Shown here piece by piece: positions 1 through 9,807 of a stretch of 64,000 nucleotides of DNA. Source of the stretch: Barnesiella intestinihominis YIT 11860. GTDB taxonomy: Bacteria > Bacteroidota > Bacteroidia > Bacteroidales > Barnesiellaceae. The position numbers and the translations under genes are program-made. Numbering within the stretch: position 1 is the stretch's first letter; each line of letters begins with the position of its first letter. The stretch is taken from positions 186,001-250,000 of the forward strand of contig NZ_JH815204.1 in the NCBI RefSeq assembly GCF_000296465.1. The letters are read 5' to 3'. A model generated the notes under the pieces. The model was given only the letters and a program-made list of their open reading frames with translations, searched no databases and was not told the origin of the DNA.

Positions 1-2
1 AC

Positions 3-179
3 GATGACGACAAGAAGGAAATTAACCGCTATGAACTCGACCCGGCGGAGGGTACTTATGGGGTAAACATACCCCGGGGACAATGGCATACAATTGAGGT
101 GTTATGTGCTGGTACTGTTATTTTTGAGGTGAAAGATGGTCCGTATATACCTATTGCTCCTAATGATATGTTAGAATAG
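3..179 (+). CDS. WbuC-like cupin protein, C-terminal fragment (cut by window start)
   Basis: The only open frame at the window start gives the last 58 residues of a protein, ending at a TAG stop (177-179). It contains the stretch IPRGQWHTIEVL followed by GTVIFEVKDGPY, which is the second half of a small cupin barrel as in the WbuC family of cupin metalloproteins, often found near O-antigen or surface polysaccharide genes. The His of QWHT is a plausible metal ligand. The N-terminal half lies outside the window, so function and start cannot be judged. A strong terminator follows directly, so this gene ends a transcription unit unrelated to the sigma factor downstream. Confidence 0.6.
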   Translation, partial: DDDKKEINRYELDPAEGTYGVNIPRGQWHTIEVLCAGTVIFEVKDGPYIPIAPNDMLE

Positions 180-202
180 ACGGTCTAATTTTTAGAAAGG
201 AA

Positions 203-238
203 AACAAAAAGCCAACTTCAAAAGTTGGCTTTTTGTTT
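203..238 (+). terminator. Rho-independent terminator after the cupin gene
   Basis: A perfect stem AAAAAGCCAACTT / AAGTTGGCTTTTT with a 3-nt loop is followed by a T-rich tail. It separates the partial cupin gene from the sigma factor gene at 534. Confidence 0.9.
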
Positions 239-533
239 AATAAAGTATTTTGATTTTTAGTTTATAAAATATTGTGTATTAAATAGTTATTTTGTATTTC
301 TGCTAATGATTCAATGTGAGCGTAAAATTTTTAGAGTTTGATATTAGAAAAATTTTAACAGTTGGGTACATATTTATCTTTATGAAAATAACTATCTTCG
401 CTGAATAAGACCAATGATATTTATAAATAGAGATTGTACAATTATAGTGTTGTGATTCGAAAGGATAGTTTTTATAGAGCAGCATGAAGGATTGAAAATA
501 CAGATTAAGAGGAGGCTGTAATTTGGTTATACT
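239..533. other. AT-rich intergenic leader before the ECF sigma gene
   Basis: I see no credible gene in this stretch; the one reverse open frame is low-complexity and lacks any recognisable motif. No clear TAnnTTTG promoter element was found in front of the sigma factor. Autoregulation by the ECF sigma itself would leave a different promoter that I cannot recognise. Confidence 0.5.
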
Positions 534-1103
534 ATGAATGAGGAGGAACTTGTATATCAATTAAAACAGGAATCTCAAGACGCATTTAATAGAATATATA
601 ATATGTATTCGGCTCGGTTATATGCATATTGTATGCAGTATGTTAAGTCGAGAGAAGATACCGAAGAAATTGTACAAGATGTATTTATTAAATTATGGAT
701 AAATAGACATAGTATTATACATGGCGAGCACCTCAGCGCTTTTATTTTTAAAATAGCAAAGAATCAGATTATCAATAGGTATAAATCACGAATTAATTCA
801 TATGTTTTTGAAGAATATGTGAATTATTATAATGAAGAACAATGTTCTGTGAGCGATACTTCAGCTATTGTGGAATATGACGATTTCTGTAAATCTCTGA
901 AAAAGGCTATGAAAAATTTGTCTAGTACTCAGAGGGAAGTGATTGAGTGTGTCAAATTAAACCAGATGTCTGTTAAAGAGACGGCTGTAAAACTTAGACT
1001 TAAAGAACAAACCGTAAAGAATGCTCTTTCAGCCGGATTGAAGGTTTTAAAGGAAATATTGAAGAAAAGTCTTGTTTTAATTCTTTCCTTTGTGTTAAAA
1101 TAA
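534..1103 (+). CDS. ECF-type RNA polymerase sigma-70 factor (SusCD-associated)
   Basis: A 189-residue protein with sigma region 2 in the N-terminal half (roughly residues 10-75, including DTEEIVQDVFIKLW, typical of regions 2.1-2.2) and region 4 near the C-terminus (about 125-175: LSSTQREVIECVKLNQMSVKETA, split by a turn, giving the helix-turn-helix). There is no region 1 or 3, as expected for the ECF class. It is followed 58 bp downstream by a FecR-type anti-sigma gene and then by susC with an STN domain, the standard trans-envelope signalling arrangement of Bacteroidales glycan loci. Inference: ligand transport through the SusC protein releases this sigma factor to activate the locus. Confidence 0.93.
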   Translation: MNEEELVYQLKQESQDAFNRIYNMYSARLYAYCMQYVKSREDTEEIVQDVFIKLWINRHSIIHGEHLSAFIFKIAKNQIINRYKSRINSYVFEEYVNYYNEEQCSVSDTSAIVEYDDFCKSLKKAMKNLSSTQREVIECVKLNQMSVKETAVKLRLKEQTVKNALSAGLKVLKEILKKSLVLILSFVLK

Positions 1104-1161
1104 TTGAAATATTGATATAAAAAGACGTTTTTGTTGTCTTTATATAAACAGAGCGAGTTAT

Positions 1162-2127
1162 ATGGATTATTTAGAAGAAAAGTATAAAAGAAATTGTCTG
1201 ACTCCGAAAGAATTGGAGGAACTTCAAAGGAAGGTAAGAGAAATGTCGGACGGGCAACTCGAAGATCGGTTATTTAAAGGCTGGCAAGAGGATATACTAG
1301 ATGATAGTTCCGTTTCTGCTGAACGTTTAGCTATACTAAAACGCAAAGTAGATAAAAGCATTTTTCCAAAATATCGTACTAAAATGTTGATATCGTGGGG
1401 ACGAATAGCAGCTGCAATCCTACTTCCAATCTTTGTTTTTGCTACATTTTATTTTTATCAAGAAACGCGTTCTTTGTCAAGTGGGGAAGTTTTATTTTCT
1501 ACATTTGCGGAAGAACATGCTAACTTGACTTTGCCAGACGGGACTAAGGTGACGATGAATTCGAATAGTTCCTTGACATATTCTCCCAAAGATTTTAATC
1601 GAGATGAGCGATGTGTGGATTTTAATGGAGAAGCCTATTTTAATGTAGCTAAAAATAAATCGGTTCCATTTGTTATTACTACAAAGGATTTAACCGTAAG
1701 AGTATTGGGGACTAAATTCAATTTACATGCATATGCTGGAAATGAAACTATGGAGGTTACATTGGAAGAGGGAGAGATATTAGTATCATCTCGAAAGGAA
1801 GAGAAGAAGTTGTTACCTAACCAAAAGGCTGTATTGAATTGTCAAGACGGTAGTATATTAGTATTAGAAGAGAAGAGGCCGGAGGATGCATCTGTATGGA
1901 AAAATAACGAACTAGTTTTTATTGACGAACAGTTGGAGAATGTAATAGTAGCTCTTGAAGAAAATTATAATATTAGTATTCATATAAAGGGGTTAAATAT
2001 AGACAGTGATTTGTTTACTGGAAAAGTGCCTTCTAACGATTTGCTTAATGCATTGGAAATATTGAAATATTCTTATCACATGGATTATTGTGTCGATGCG
2101 AAAGATATTTATTTTTCCAAGAAATAA
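1162..2127 (+). CDS. FecR-family anti-sigma factor with DUF4974 C-terminus
   Basis: A 321-residue inner-membrane anti-sigma regulator. The cytoplasmic N-terminal part (about 1-75) is charged and should bind the sigma factor encoded just upstream. One hydrophobic helix follows (about 78-98, IAAAILLPIFVFATFYF). The periplasmic FecR domain spans roughly 115-220, with LPDGTKVTMNSNSSLTY and the FNGEAYFNVAKN motif, and a DUF4974-like STN-related domain occupies about 255-320. The order sigma, anti-sigma, SusC, SusD supports a role in sensing transport by the neighbouring SusC. A strong terminator follows, so susC is probably transcribed separately from an ECF-dependent promoter. Confidence 0.93.
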   Translation: MDYLEEKYKRNCLTPKELEELQRKVREMSDGQLEDRLFKGWQEDILDDSSVSAERLAILKRKVDKSIFPKYRTKMLISWGRIAAAILLPIFVFATFYFYQETRSLSSGEVLFSTFAEEHANLTLPDGTKVTMNSNSSLTYSPKDFNRDERCVDFNGEAYFNVAKNKSVPFVITTKDLTVRVLGTKFNLHAYAGNETMEVTLEEGEILVSSRKEEKKLLPNQKAVLNCQDGSILVLEEKRPEDASVWKNNELVFIDEQLENVIVALEENYNISIHIKGLNIDSDLFTGKVPSNDLLNALEILKYSYHMDYCVDAKDIYFSKK

Positions 2128-2210
2128 TTCTTGGAAAGTTTCGATTCGTTCGGATATTGTTACTTATGCTCCTCTGTTTTGATAGTTCCTTTTTAGGAAC
2201 TACGAAATGA

Positions 2211-2254
2211 AGAGAATACCCGATTCAAAAATTTGAATCGGGTATTCTCTTTTT
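2211..2254 (+). terminator. Strong terminator after the sigma/anti-sigma pair
   Basis: A 19-bp near-perfect stem (AGAGAATACCCGATTCAAA and its complement) with a 2-nt central spacer is followed by TTTT. It isolates the regulatory pair from susC. Confidence 0.9.
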
Positions 2255-2255
2255 A

Positions 2256-2497
2256 GTATAAACTCGAAATATTAGTAAATATTTATATGTAAAAATAATA
2301 CCATTAATGAGATAGGAGTCTCGACCAATACTAGAACTTGATTACAACGCAAGAATAAAGTATAATATTTGTTTTGGATATTTTTTTCTTCTGGTAAAAC
2401 ATGTTTTTAAACATGCTTTTTTAAAAGTACTTTTTTATTAGCGTGTTGTCTTTCTATATAAATATTAAGAAAAACCATAAAAAACAATTCAAGGTTT
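2256..2497 (+). promoter_or_regulatory. susC leader region with a small hairpin
   Basis: This AT-rich 240-bp stretch must carry the susC promoter. No canonical TAnnTTTG box stands out, which fits control by the dedicated ECF sigma. A palindrome at 2400-2415 (CATGTTT, 2-nt spacer, AAACATG) is followed by six T residues, so it could act as a weak attenuator in the leader. The promoter placement is inference. Confidence 0.35.
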
Positions 2498-5400
2498 ATG
2501 AAAAAAATCATAAAACATCGATTAAGACAGTTTATCTTATTATTCTTTTTTATAGGTAATGTAGGTATGCTGGCTGCTCAGAGTCAAAGAGTGACTATTG
2601 AGCTGAAAAATGCAACTCTAAAAGAGTTATTTTCTATTGTTGAAAAACAAACTTCGTACAGGTTTGCTTATAGAAATGTAGTGCTTGACGAGAGTAATGA
2701 TGTTTCTATCTCTGTCAAGAATAAGAGTGTCCCAGAAGTTTTAGACGAAGTTTTTAAAAACAAGGGTTTGGATTATAATATAGTATCGGATAAATCGATT
2801 GTTGTTTTCGATAAGCGTCCGAACTTAGGTAAAAGCAGTCGTGAGCAGGTGACTGTCAAGGGGATTGTTTATGACGAAACAGAAGTTCCTGTAATTGGAG
2901 CTAATATCGTTGTGAAAGGTGCTAATGTGGGTACTGTTTCGAATATCGATGGAAAATTTTCTATCAATGCTCCAGCCGATGGTGTCTTGGAGGTTTCATA
3001 TGTGGGGTATAATAAAGAGGAGGTGGAAATCAACGGTCGTACGTCGTTGCGCATAGATATTCGTCCCGTTGTGCTGGACGAGGTCGTTGTAGTGGCTTAT
3101 GGTACACAGAAAAAGTCCAGTGTGACAGGTGCGATTGATGTTATTTCTTCGAAAACGATTGAGCAAGTCCCGGTTTCTAATATAGCTTATTCTCTTCAAG
3201 GAACGGTTCCCGGATTGATTATCACGGATAATGGGGGTAAACCTGGATCTACTCCTTCGCTGAATATTCGTGCAATAGGAACTATGAGTTCTACCGAACC
3301 ATTGGTTATTATAGATGGTGTTCCGGCTGGACTAGGGGACTTTTATGCATTGAGCTCCACGGATGTGGAATCCGTTTCTGTTTTGAAAGATGCTTCTTCT
3401 GCAGCTATTTATGGATCGAGAGCATCCAATGGCGTTTTATTGGTAACGACAAAGAAGGGTAATAAGGATAAAAATCCGACGGTAGATATTTCATATACAG
3501 CCTCAATGCAGACTCCGACAAAAGTCCCTGAGTTAAATAATTCGTGGGATTATGCTATATTGGTTAATGAGTCTTACGTTCAGGCTGGTGAAAATCCTTT
3601 ATATACCGATGAAGAAATACAAATGATGCGAGATGGCAGTAACCCGGATTATTATGCTAATACGAATTGGTGGAAATCGGCAGTAAAGTCCAATGACAGT
3701 ATGCATCAAGCTAATGTGCGGGTAAGTGGTGGAACTGCAAAATCTGCTTATATGATTTCTGGCGGTTATACTTCGCAACAAGGGTTGGTTCAGTTTACCG
3801 ATTTTTCCAAATATAATGCCAGAGCCAATGTAAGTACTCAGATTGTGGATAATTTTGACGTTATGGCCGGTGTATCCTATTACAGAAGCAATAGTAAAGA
3901 GCCTGATCATTATAGCGATTTTTTTGAAGCTGTTTTAAATATGCCTCCTTATTTACCGGTTAAGCGGGCGAATGGAGATTGGGGACATTTAAACAATGAA
4001 GATACGAACCCGGTTGCTTGGATTACAGAGGGAGGACATACCAAAAGTTATGATAATAATCTTCTTATGAATGGTATGGCGAATTGGGAGATTATTCCCG
4101 GACTTCGTGCGAAGGCTCAGTTTTCGTGGAATTTATGGGAGGTAGGTAGTTCTAGTATTTACAAAACTATTACATTTGTTAATGAAGATGGTAGCCATAA
4201 ATATAGTAACGATCCGAATAGTGTGAGTCGTTCAATGACAGAAAGAAGCCAGACTACTTTACAGACCACACTTGAATATGAGAAAAAAATACAAAATCAT
4301 TTTTTTAAAGTACTAGCGGGTTTTACAGATGAACATTATAAAAGCCATTGGGTAGGAGCTAATAGGAAGAATATTCCTGATAATAATTTGGAGGAAATAG
4401 ATGGTGCGACCGGTACTGGCGATTTGAAAGATAATTGGGGAAATTCTGACGAGTGGAGAATGTATTCCTATTTTGGTCGGGCCAACTATGATTTTGATAG
4501 TCGTTATTTTTTAGAATTTAATCTTCGGTACGATGGCTCGTCACGTTTGGCGCCAGGACATCAATATACACTTTTCCCTTCGGGGTCAATAGGTTGGAGA
4601 ATATCGGAAGAAAAATTTATGGAGCCGATAAGAACTGTGGTAGATAATTTGAAACTTAGGGCATCTTACGGACAATTGGGAAATCAAACCATAAGCCTTT
4701 ATCAGTATGCAAATGTAATGGCTAATAATCCGAAAGAATATATGTTCGGACATCAATGGGTCCCGGGTTCTTATTTAAATATTTTACCGAATTACGATTT
4801 GGGGTGGGAGACTTCTACTATGCTCGATATAGGGGTAGATTTTAATTTGTTCAATAATAGGCTGATCGGTGCTTATGACTGGTATCGAAAGAAGACCGAT
4901 GGCATATTGTTGGATTTGCCTGTGTCTGGTGTTATCGGTATTCCGGTTTCTGTCCAAAATGCCGGTGTTATGGCAAGTTGGGGGCATGAGTTACAGTTAA
5001 CGTGGAGGGATAAAGTTAATGAGTTTAATTATGGGGTCACTCTATCTTTTTCGGATCAAATGAATGAGGTTTTGGATTTGAAAGGAACCGGACCTCATAT
5101 ATATGATCGTACGGTAATAGCGGAGGGCAAACCTTTGAATACTCTGTATGGATATAAATGCTTAGGTTTTTTCACCTCGGAAGAAGAGATACAAAACAGT
5201 CCGAAGCCCGAGGGGTACGCCTCTCAAATAAAAGTTGGCGATTTGAAGTATGCCGATTTGTCTGGGCCTAATGGAGTTCCTGATGGAAAAATTGATAGTT
5301 ATGATAAAACCGATATAGGTTGGAGTGCTCCGAGATATATGTTTGGACTGGATTTCTCAGGAGAGTACAAGGGATTTGATTTCAGAGTATTTTTTCAAGG

Positions 5401-5809
5401 GGTAGGTAAACGAGATGAGTTTATTTATGGGGGTATTGTATTAAATCCTACTTCAAAGAGCTTATTGGAGGATCGCTGGAACCCAGAGCGATCGGTACAA
5501 GAAAATTTGGCTCATGCAAAATTACCTCGATATGTAAACGGGCAACAAAATAATTACGAGATATCTGATTTCTATGTAAAAAGCGCAGCTTATTTACGAT
5601 TGAAAAATTTACAGTTGGGATACACCCTTCCTAAAAATTGGACGAGAAAAATATGTTTTGAGAAGGTTCGGTTTAGTATATCTGCCAATAACTTGTTCAC
5701 TTTGACTTCTTATCCGTATGTGGATCCGGAGGGTCCTTCGGGAGGAGCATATTATCCACAGTTGAGATCATTCACCTTTGGAGTGGAGCTTACTATAGGT
5801 AAAAATTGA
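2498..5809 (+). CDS. SusC/RagA TonB-dependent outer-membrane transporter with STN domain
   Basis: A 1103-residue protein with a signal peptide (1 to about 27, ending MLAAQ). An STN domain (about 31-108) receives or transmits signals to the FecR protein. A carboxypeptidase-regulatory-like beta-sandwich follows (about 118-195, with GANIVVKGANVGTVSNIDGK split around the turn), then the SusC signature LDEVVVVAYGTQKK. The TonB plug (about 205-320) and a 22-strand-type barrel run to the C-terminus (GVELTIGKN). It should import oligosaccharides across the outer membrane together with the SusD lipoprotein encoded 31 bp downstream. The STN domain matches the upstream ECF sigma/FecR pair. Length is normal for sigma-coupled SusC proteins. 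Confidence 0.96.
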   Translation: MKKIIKHRLRQFILLFFFIGNVGMLAAQSQRVTIELKNATLKELFSIVEKQTSYRFAYRNVVLDESNDVSISVKNKSVPEVLDEVFKNKGLDYNIVSDKSIVVFDKRPNLGKSSREQVTVKGIVYDETEVPVIGANIVVKGANVGTVSNIDGKFSINAPADGVLEVSYVGYNKEEVEINGRTSLRIDIRPVVLDEVVVVAYGTQKKSSVTGAIDVISSKTIEQVPVSNIAYSLQGTVPGLIITDNGGKPGSTPSLNIRAIGTMSSTEPLVIIDGVPAGLGDFYALSSTDVESVSVLKDASSAAIYGSRASNGVLLVTTKKGNKDKNPTVDISYTASMQTPTKVPELNNSWDYAILVNESYVQAGENPLYTDEEIQMMRDGSNPDYYANTNWWKSAVKSNDSMHQANVRVSGGTAKSAYMISGGYTSQQGLVQFTDFSKYNARANVSTQIVDNFDVMAGVSYYRSNSKEPDHYSDFFEAVLNMPPYLPVKRANGDWGHLNNEDTNPVAWITEGGHTKSYDNNLLMNGMANWEIIPGLRAKAQFSWNLWEVGSSSIYKTITFVNEDGSHKYSNDPNSVSRSMTERSQTTLQTTLEYEKKIQNHFFKVLAGFTDEHYKSHWVGANRKNIPDNNLEEIDGATGTGDLKDNWGNSDEWRMYSYFGRANYDFDSRYFLEFNLRYDGSSRLAPGHQYTLFPSGSIGWRISEEKFMEPIRTVVDNLKLRASYGQLGNQTISLYQYANVMANNPKEYMFGHQWVPGSYLNILPNYDLGWETSTMLDIGVDFNLFNNRLIGAYDWYRKKTDGILLDLPVSGVIGIPVSVQNAGVMASWGHELQLTWRDKVNEFNYGVTLSFSDQMNEVLDLKGTGPHIYDRTVIAEGKPLNTLYGYKCLGFFTSEEEIQNSPKPEGYASQIKVGDLKYADLSGPNGVPDGKIDSYDKTDIGWSAPRYMFGLDFSGEYKGFDFRVFFQGVGKRDEFIYGGIVLNPTSKSLLEDRWNPERSVQENLAHAKLPRYVNGQQNNYEISDFYVKSAAYLRLKNLQLGYTLPKNWTRKICFEKVRFSISANNLFTLTSYPYVDPEGPSGGAYYPQLRSFTFGVELTIGKN

Positions 5810-5840
5810 TTGTTCTATAATACATTAGATACATTTAGTT

Positions 5841-7559
5841 ATGAAACGCTATATATATTATTTTATGATCATCGGTTTGCTTCCTGTTTTTAGTTGTACC
5901 GATGGATTGGATTTATATCCGAATGATAAAGTTACAGTAGATAATTATTGGAATACGGCAGAAGATGCTCTTCGTGCAGTGAATGCTACTTATAGTAATA
6001 CCTTCCCTCAGAGCGATACGTATGGTTGCGATTTACTTTTCTTGGATGCGGCAAGCGATAATACCTATCCTCAACACAGCAATCAGTTTGGTAATTTTCA
6101 ACAAATTGCATTGAATGCGTTCGAAGCGAACCATGCCGCGTTACAGGAATTATGGAATAGAAGATATGTTACGATAAGACGTTGTGCCGATTTTCTCGTG
6201 AATATCGGGAATGTAAATATGGATCCGATTTTAAAAAATCGCTATACGGCAGAGGTCTTGTTTCAACGTGCGTATGCTTATTATTACTTGATAGCTCAAT
6301 TTGGAGATGTTCCATGGGTCGATCATCCATTGACGATACAGGAGGCATCTTCTATTCGGAGAACAGATAAATATGCGATTGCCAAACAGATAATAAGTGA
6401 TTTGGATTACGCTACGGCAAATCTTCCGTCTTCTTATACAAATGAGGAAGACGATGGACGGGTAACGCGTTGGGCTGCATTTGCGTTGAAAAGCCGGATT
6501 TGCATGTTTATGGCTGGAGATTATCGCAAATCTTCCCCCGACCAGAAATGGTATTGGGAACAGGCTCGGGATGCAACGGATTCTGTTATTACAAAATCTG
6601 GAAAATCTCTTTATACTCCTAATAATCAATTGACCGGTGAAAGTTATAGAAAACTTTTTTATGACGACGCTGCGAGTGTAGGTAGTGGAGAAATAATTTA
6701 CGATTCTCAGTTCACAAGTGCAGAGCGCGCTCTTTATGGCTGTACGGTGAAGATTGCTTGTATTAGTGATGGAGGTTGGAATTCGTGGGTTCCTACCCAA
6801 TCTATGGTCGATGCATATGAAGTTAAGGTAAGTAATAGCGAAGCTTATCCGATTGACGATCCTCGTTCGAATTATAATCTTGACGATCCGTATGTGAATA
6901 GAGATCCTCGTTTGGCCGCTTCTATTTATTATACTGGTACAGGAGGAACGACCTTAGCTGGTAGTGAGTATAATAGTCAGCCCGGGAGTACGAGTGGAGA
7001 TAAGATGGACCAACACAATGGCTCTCCGACGGGATATGGGTGGAAGAAATATGTAGATCCTAGTTTGATAGGAGTGTGGGATACTGGACATGATTTCCCT
7101 TTAATCCGTTTAGCAGAGGTTTATTTGGATGCAGCGGAAGCTCGGAATGAATTGGCAAATTCTCCGTCGGAAGATGCTAAAATAAGAAATTATTCGGGTA
7201 TGACGAGATGGCGTGTAGGAATGCCCGATTTCCCTAATAATTTGACAAAAGATGAGATGAGAGAGCGAATAAGGAATGAGCGCCGGGTGGAATTGGCTTT
7301 TGAAGGTGCTCGCTTTTTTGACATTCGTCGCTGGGGAATTGCTGAAAATGTATTGAATGCCGAAGACGGTTGGATTATTGGTATGAAATTGGATAATGCC
7401 GGTGGATACCAGGTTGTAGAAAGTGGTAAATGGAAAGGCCATGTGAAAGTGAGACAACGCACGTTATTTACTTCCGATCAGTATGTTTGGCCTATTCCAA
7501 GCAGAGAAATCGAGTTAAATCCTAATTTAGAGGCGGAGCCGTTAATGGAAATCGAATAA
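5841..7559 (+). CDS. SusD/RagB surface glycan-binding lipoprotein
   Basis: A 572-residue lipoprotein with a short hydrophobic signal and a lipobox ending at Cys19 (PVFSC). The N-terminal TPR-like SusD region includes WNRRYVTIRRCADFL and FQRAYAYYYLIAQFGDVPWV. The C-terminal SusD domain contains the family-typical RNERRVELAFEGARFFDIRR motif and ends with the WPIPSREIELNPNL block. It caps the SusC transporter and binds the glycan on the cell surface. It lies 31 bp after susC, 13 bp before the GH92 gene, and is clearly co-transcribed with both. Confidence 0.96.
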   Translation: MKRYIYYFMIIGLLPVFSCTDGLDLYPNDKVTVDNYWNTAEDALRAVNATYSNTFPQSDTYGCDLLFLDAASDNTYPQHSNQFGNFQQIALNAFEANHAALQELWNRRYVTIRRCADFLVNIGNVNMDPILKNRYTAEVLFQRAYAYYYLIAQFGDVPWVDHPLTIQEASSIRRTDKYAIAKQIISDLDYATANLPSSYTNEEDDGRVTRWAAFALKSRICMFMAGDYRKSSPDQKWYWEQARDATDSVITKSGKSLYTPNNQLTGESYRKLFYDDAASVGSGEIIYDSQFTSAERALYGCTVKIACISDGGWNSWVPTQSMVDAYEVKVSNSEAYPIDDPRSNYNLDDPYVNRDPRLAASIYYTGTGGTTLAGSEYNSQPGSTSGDKMDQHNGSPTGYGWKKYVDPSLIGVWDTGHDFPLIRLAEVYLDAAEARNELANSPSEDAKIRNYSGMTRWRVGMPDFPNNLTKDEMRERIRNERRVELAFEGARFFDIRRWGIAENVLNAEDGWIIGMKLDNAGGYQVVESGKWKGHVKVRQRTLFTSDQYVWPIPSREIELNPNLEAEPLMEIE

Positions 7560-7572
7560 ATTCAAAATTTTT

Positions 7573-9798
7573 ATGAACAAATATTTTAATATAGCAATTG
7601 TAACAGCATTGTCTGTTGCTATTACATCGTTCAAGGGAAATGCGATGTCTGATCTTTCGCAGTATGTCGATCCGTTTATCGGGGTCGATGGCGGCGGAAA
7701 TGTATTTCCGGGGCCTTGTGTACCTTTTGGTATGGTAAAGGTGGGTCCTGACTGTGGTGGAAAAGATTGGAATGCGGGTTGGGATCGCGATGGGAATATA
7801 CATGGGTTCAGTAATGTCCATGTGAGCGGGACCGGAGGAGGTTGTAAGTATGGAAATGTACTGTTTGCCCCGATTACCGGGAATCTTGATATGCAAGATT
7901 ATTCATCTCCTCGAAATAATGAACATGTGGCGTTGGGGCTGTATGAGGTGGATTTGAAAAGATATGGCACATCGGCTAGATTGACGGCTTTGCAGCGTAG
8001 TGCAATGCATGAGTATACTTTTCCAGCGAGTGATGATTCAAAAATAATTATTGATTTGGGGAGTTTCTTGTCTTCTCATGAAAGACAATATTTAGTAGGC
8101 TCAGAAGTAAGGATTATTTCGGACAAAGAGATCGAGGGATATACTCGGGTTAGAGGAGGTTGGAATATAGGTGAGCCGTACACGGTTTATTTCTACGCTG
8201 TGTTTGATACTCCGTCCGATGATTGTGGTACATGGAAGAGCCATCGAGTTGAACCTGGGAAAAGAGAACAATATGATACCAGTGAACCGACAGGTGCTTA
8301 TTTTTCCTATCGCACTTCTGATAAGCAGAAAGTTACGGTCAAAGTGGGCATCTCTTATTTAAGTACTGGGAAAGCGCGAATGAATTTGTCAGAAATGAAT
8401 TCGTGGAATTTCGACGAGGTGAGAGCCGCCTGTGTGAGTCGTTGGAACGAGATATTGAACAAAATAGAGGTTAAAGGTAGTGACGAGCAGAAAAAGATTT
8501 TCTATACAGCTTTGTATCATAGCTATTTGCAGCCAGTAGACAAGACCGGAGAAAATTCGAAATGGATATCGGACGAACCGTATTACGATGATTACTATTG
8601 TATTTGGGATACATTTAGAGCGACACACCCTTTATTCACATTGTTGACGCCTTCTAAACAGGTAGATATGTTGCGTTCTTTGCTGGATATATATCGGTAC
8701 GAAGGATATGCTCCCGATGCACGGAGTGGAGACGACAATGGCCGGGTGCAAGGTGGATCGAATGTCGATATACTTTTTACCGATGCTTATGTCAAAGGAT
8801 TGAAAGGTATCGATTACGAATTGGCATTGGAGGCGATGATAAAGAACGCCGAAGTGTCTCCCGGTGATGACGAGCGAAAGGAAGGACGCGGCGGTATCAG
8901 TGATTATAATGAGAAGGGTTTTGTATCGACAAAATTCGAGCGCGCGGGGACTCGTACCATGGAGTATGCCAATTGTGACTATGCCATTGCTACATTGGCT
9001 CGTGGACTGAAAGAAAAAGAGATTGCCCAAAAGTATATGGAACGTTCCCGAAATTGGCAAAATTTGTGGAATCCCGATGTGGAAAGTTTGGGCTTTAAGG
9101 GCTTTGTGTGGCCTCGTTATAGCGACGGCTCTTGGTGGAGCGAAAATGATTATTCGGTTTTTCAAGGTGGAACATGGCCCGATTTCGTGTACGAGACGTT
9201 CTCGTGGGAGCTGTCTTTTTATGTTCCGCATGATGTGAATGCTCTCATCGAGAAATGTGGAGGGAAAGAGCAGTTCACCCGGAGGTTGGATACTTATTTT
9301 TCTCATGAGAAATGGGATCAACGGTGGTATATGGGGCTGTTCCAAATCTCGAACGAACCGGGATTTTTGACGCCTACCCTATATAATTACGTGGGTCGAC
9401 CCGATAAAACGGCCGAGGTCGTGCGAAAGACGTTGAAGGAGCGTTACAATACGACGAAAGAAGGAATCCCCGGTAATGACGATTCGGGCTCAATGTCGTC
9501 GTGGTATGTCTTTCATGCTCTTGGTTTCTATCCCAATACCGGGCAGGATTTGTATTTGATATCCAGTCCCACGTTCGAGGAGGCTGTTATTCATTTGGAA
9601 AATGGGAGAGATTTATCGATCAAGGCGAAGAAAGCCAGCGATAAAAATATCTATGTTCAGTCGGTTAAACTGAACGGGGAGCCGTTGGACGCATGCTCGT
9701 TCAAACATACCGATATTGCCAATGGCGGGACATTGGAGTTTGTGATGGGCTCGAAACCGTCTAAGTGGGGAACCGTCGGAGTGGAAAATCAATTATAA
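7573..9798 (+). CDS. GH92 family alpha-mannosidase
   Basis: A 741-residue secreted or periplasmic glycosidase with a signal peptide (1 to about 24). The N-terminal beta-sandwich begins YVDPFIGVDGGGNVFPG, a typical GH92 opening. The catalytic (alpha/alpha)6 domain carries CIWDTFRATHPLFTLL and GGSNVDILFTDAYVKG. The hallmark GNDDSGSMSSWYVFHALGFY motif near residue 635 includes the aspartates proposed as catalytic base in this calcium-dependent inverting family. Family members remove alpha-1,2/1,3/1,4/1,6-linked mannose, often from host or yeast N-glycans; the linkage here cannot be read from sequence. It lies between susD and the GH97 gene with very short gaps. Confidence 0.95.
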   Translation: MNKYFNIAIVTALSVAITSFKGNAMSDLSQYVDPFIGVDGGGNVFPGPCVPFGMVKVGPDCGGKDWNAGWDRDGNIHGFSNVHVSGTGGGCKYGNVLFAPITGNLDMQDYSSPRNNEHVALGLYEVDLKRYGTSARLTALQRSAMHEYTFPASDDSKIIIDLGSFLSSHERQYLVGSEVRIISDKEIEGYTRVRGGWNIGEPYTVYFYAVFDTPSDDCGTWKSHRVEPGKREQYDTSEPTGAYFSYRTSDKQKVTVKVGISYLSTGKARMNLSEMNSWNFDEVRAACVSRWNEILNKIEVKGSDEQKKIFYTALYHSYLQPVDKTGENSKWISDEPYYDDYYCIWDTFRATHPLFTLLTPSKQVDMLRSLLDIYRYEGYAPDARSGDDNGRVQGGSNVDILFTDAYVKGLKGIDYELALEAMIKNAEVSPGDDERKEGRGGISDYNEKGFVSTKFERAGTRTMEYANCDYAIATLARGLKEKEIAQKYMERSRNWQNLWNPDVESLGFKGFVWPRYSDGSWWSENDYSVFQGGTWPDFVYETFSWELSFYVPHDVNALIEKCGGKEQFTRRLDTYFSHEKWDQRWYMGLFQISNEPGFLTPTLYNYVGRPDKTAEVVRKTLKERYNTTKEGIPGNDDSGSMSSWYVFHALGFYPNTGQDLYLISSPTFEEAVIHLENGRDLSIKAKKASDKNIYVQSVKLNGEPLDACSFKHTDIANGGTLEFVMGSKPSKWGTVGVENQL

Positions 9799-9807
9799 GG
9801 AATAATT

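Noticed and set aside
303-560. 85-codon reverse open frame overlapping the sigma factor start
   Set aside because: AT-rich low-complexity translation overlapping the real sigma factor gene; no motif.
6231-6800. 189-codon reverse frame within susD
   Set aside because: Antisense shadow of a well-supported SusD gene; several similar long shadows (8632-9345, 9820-10689) were rejected for the same reason.
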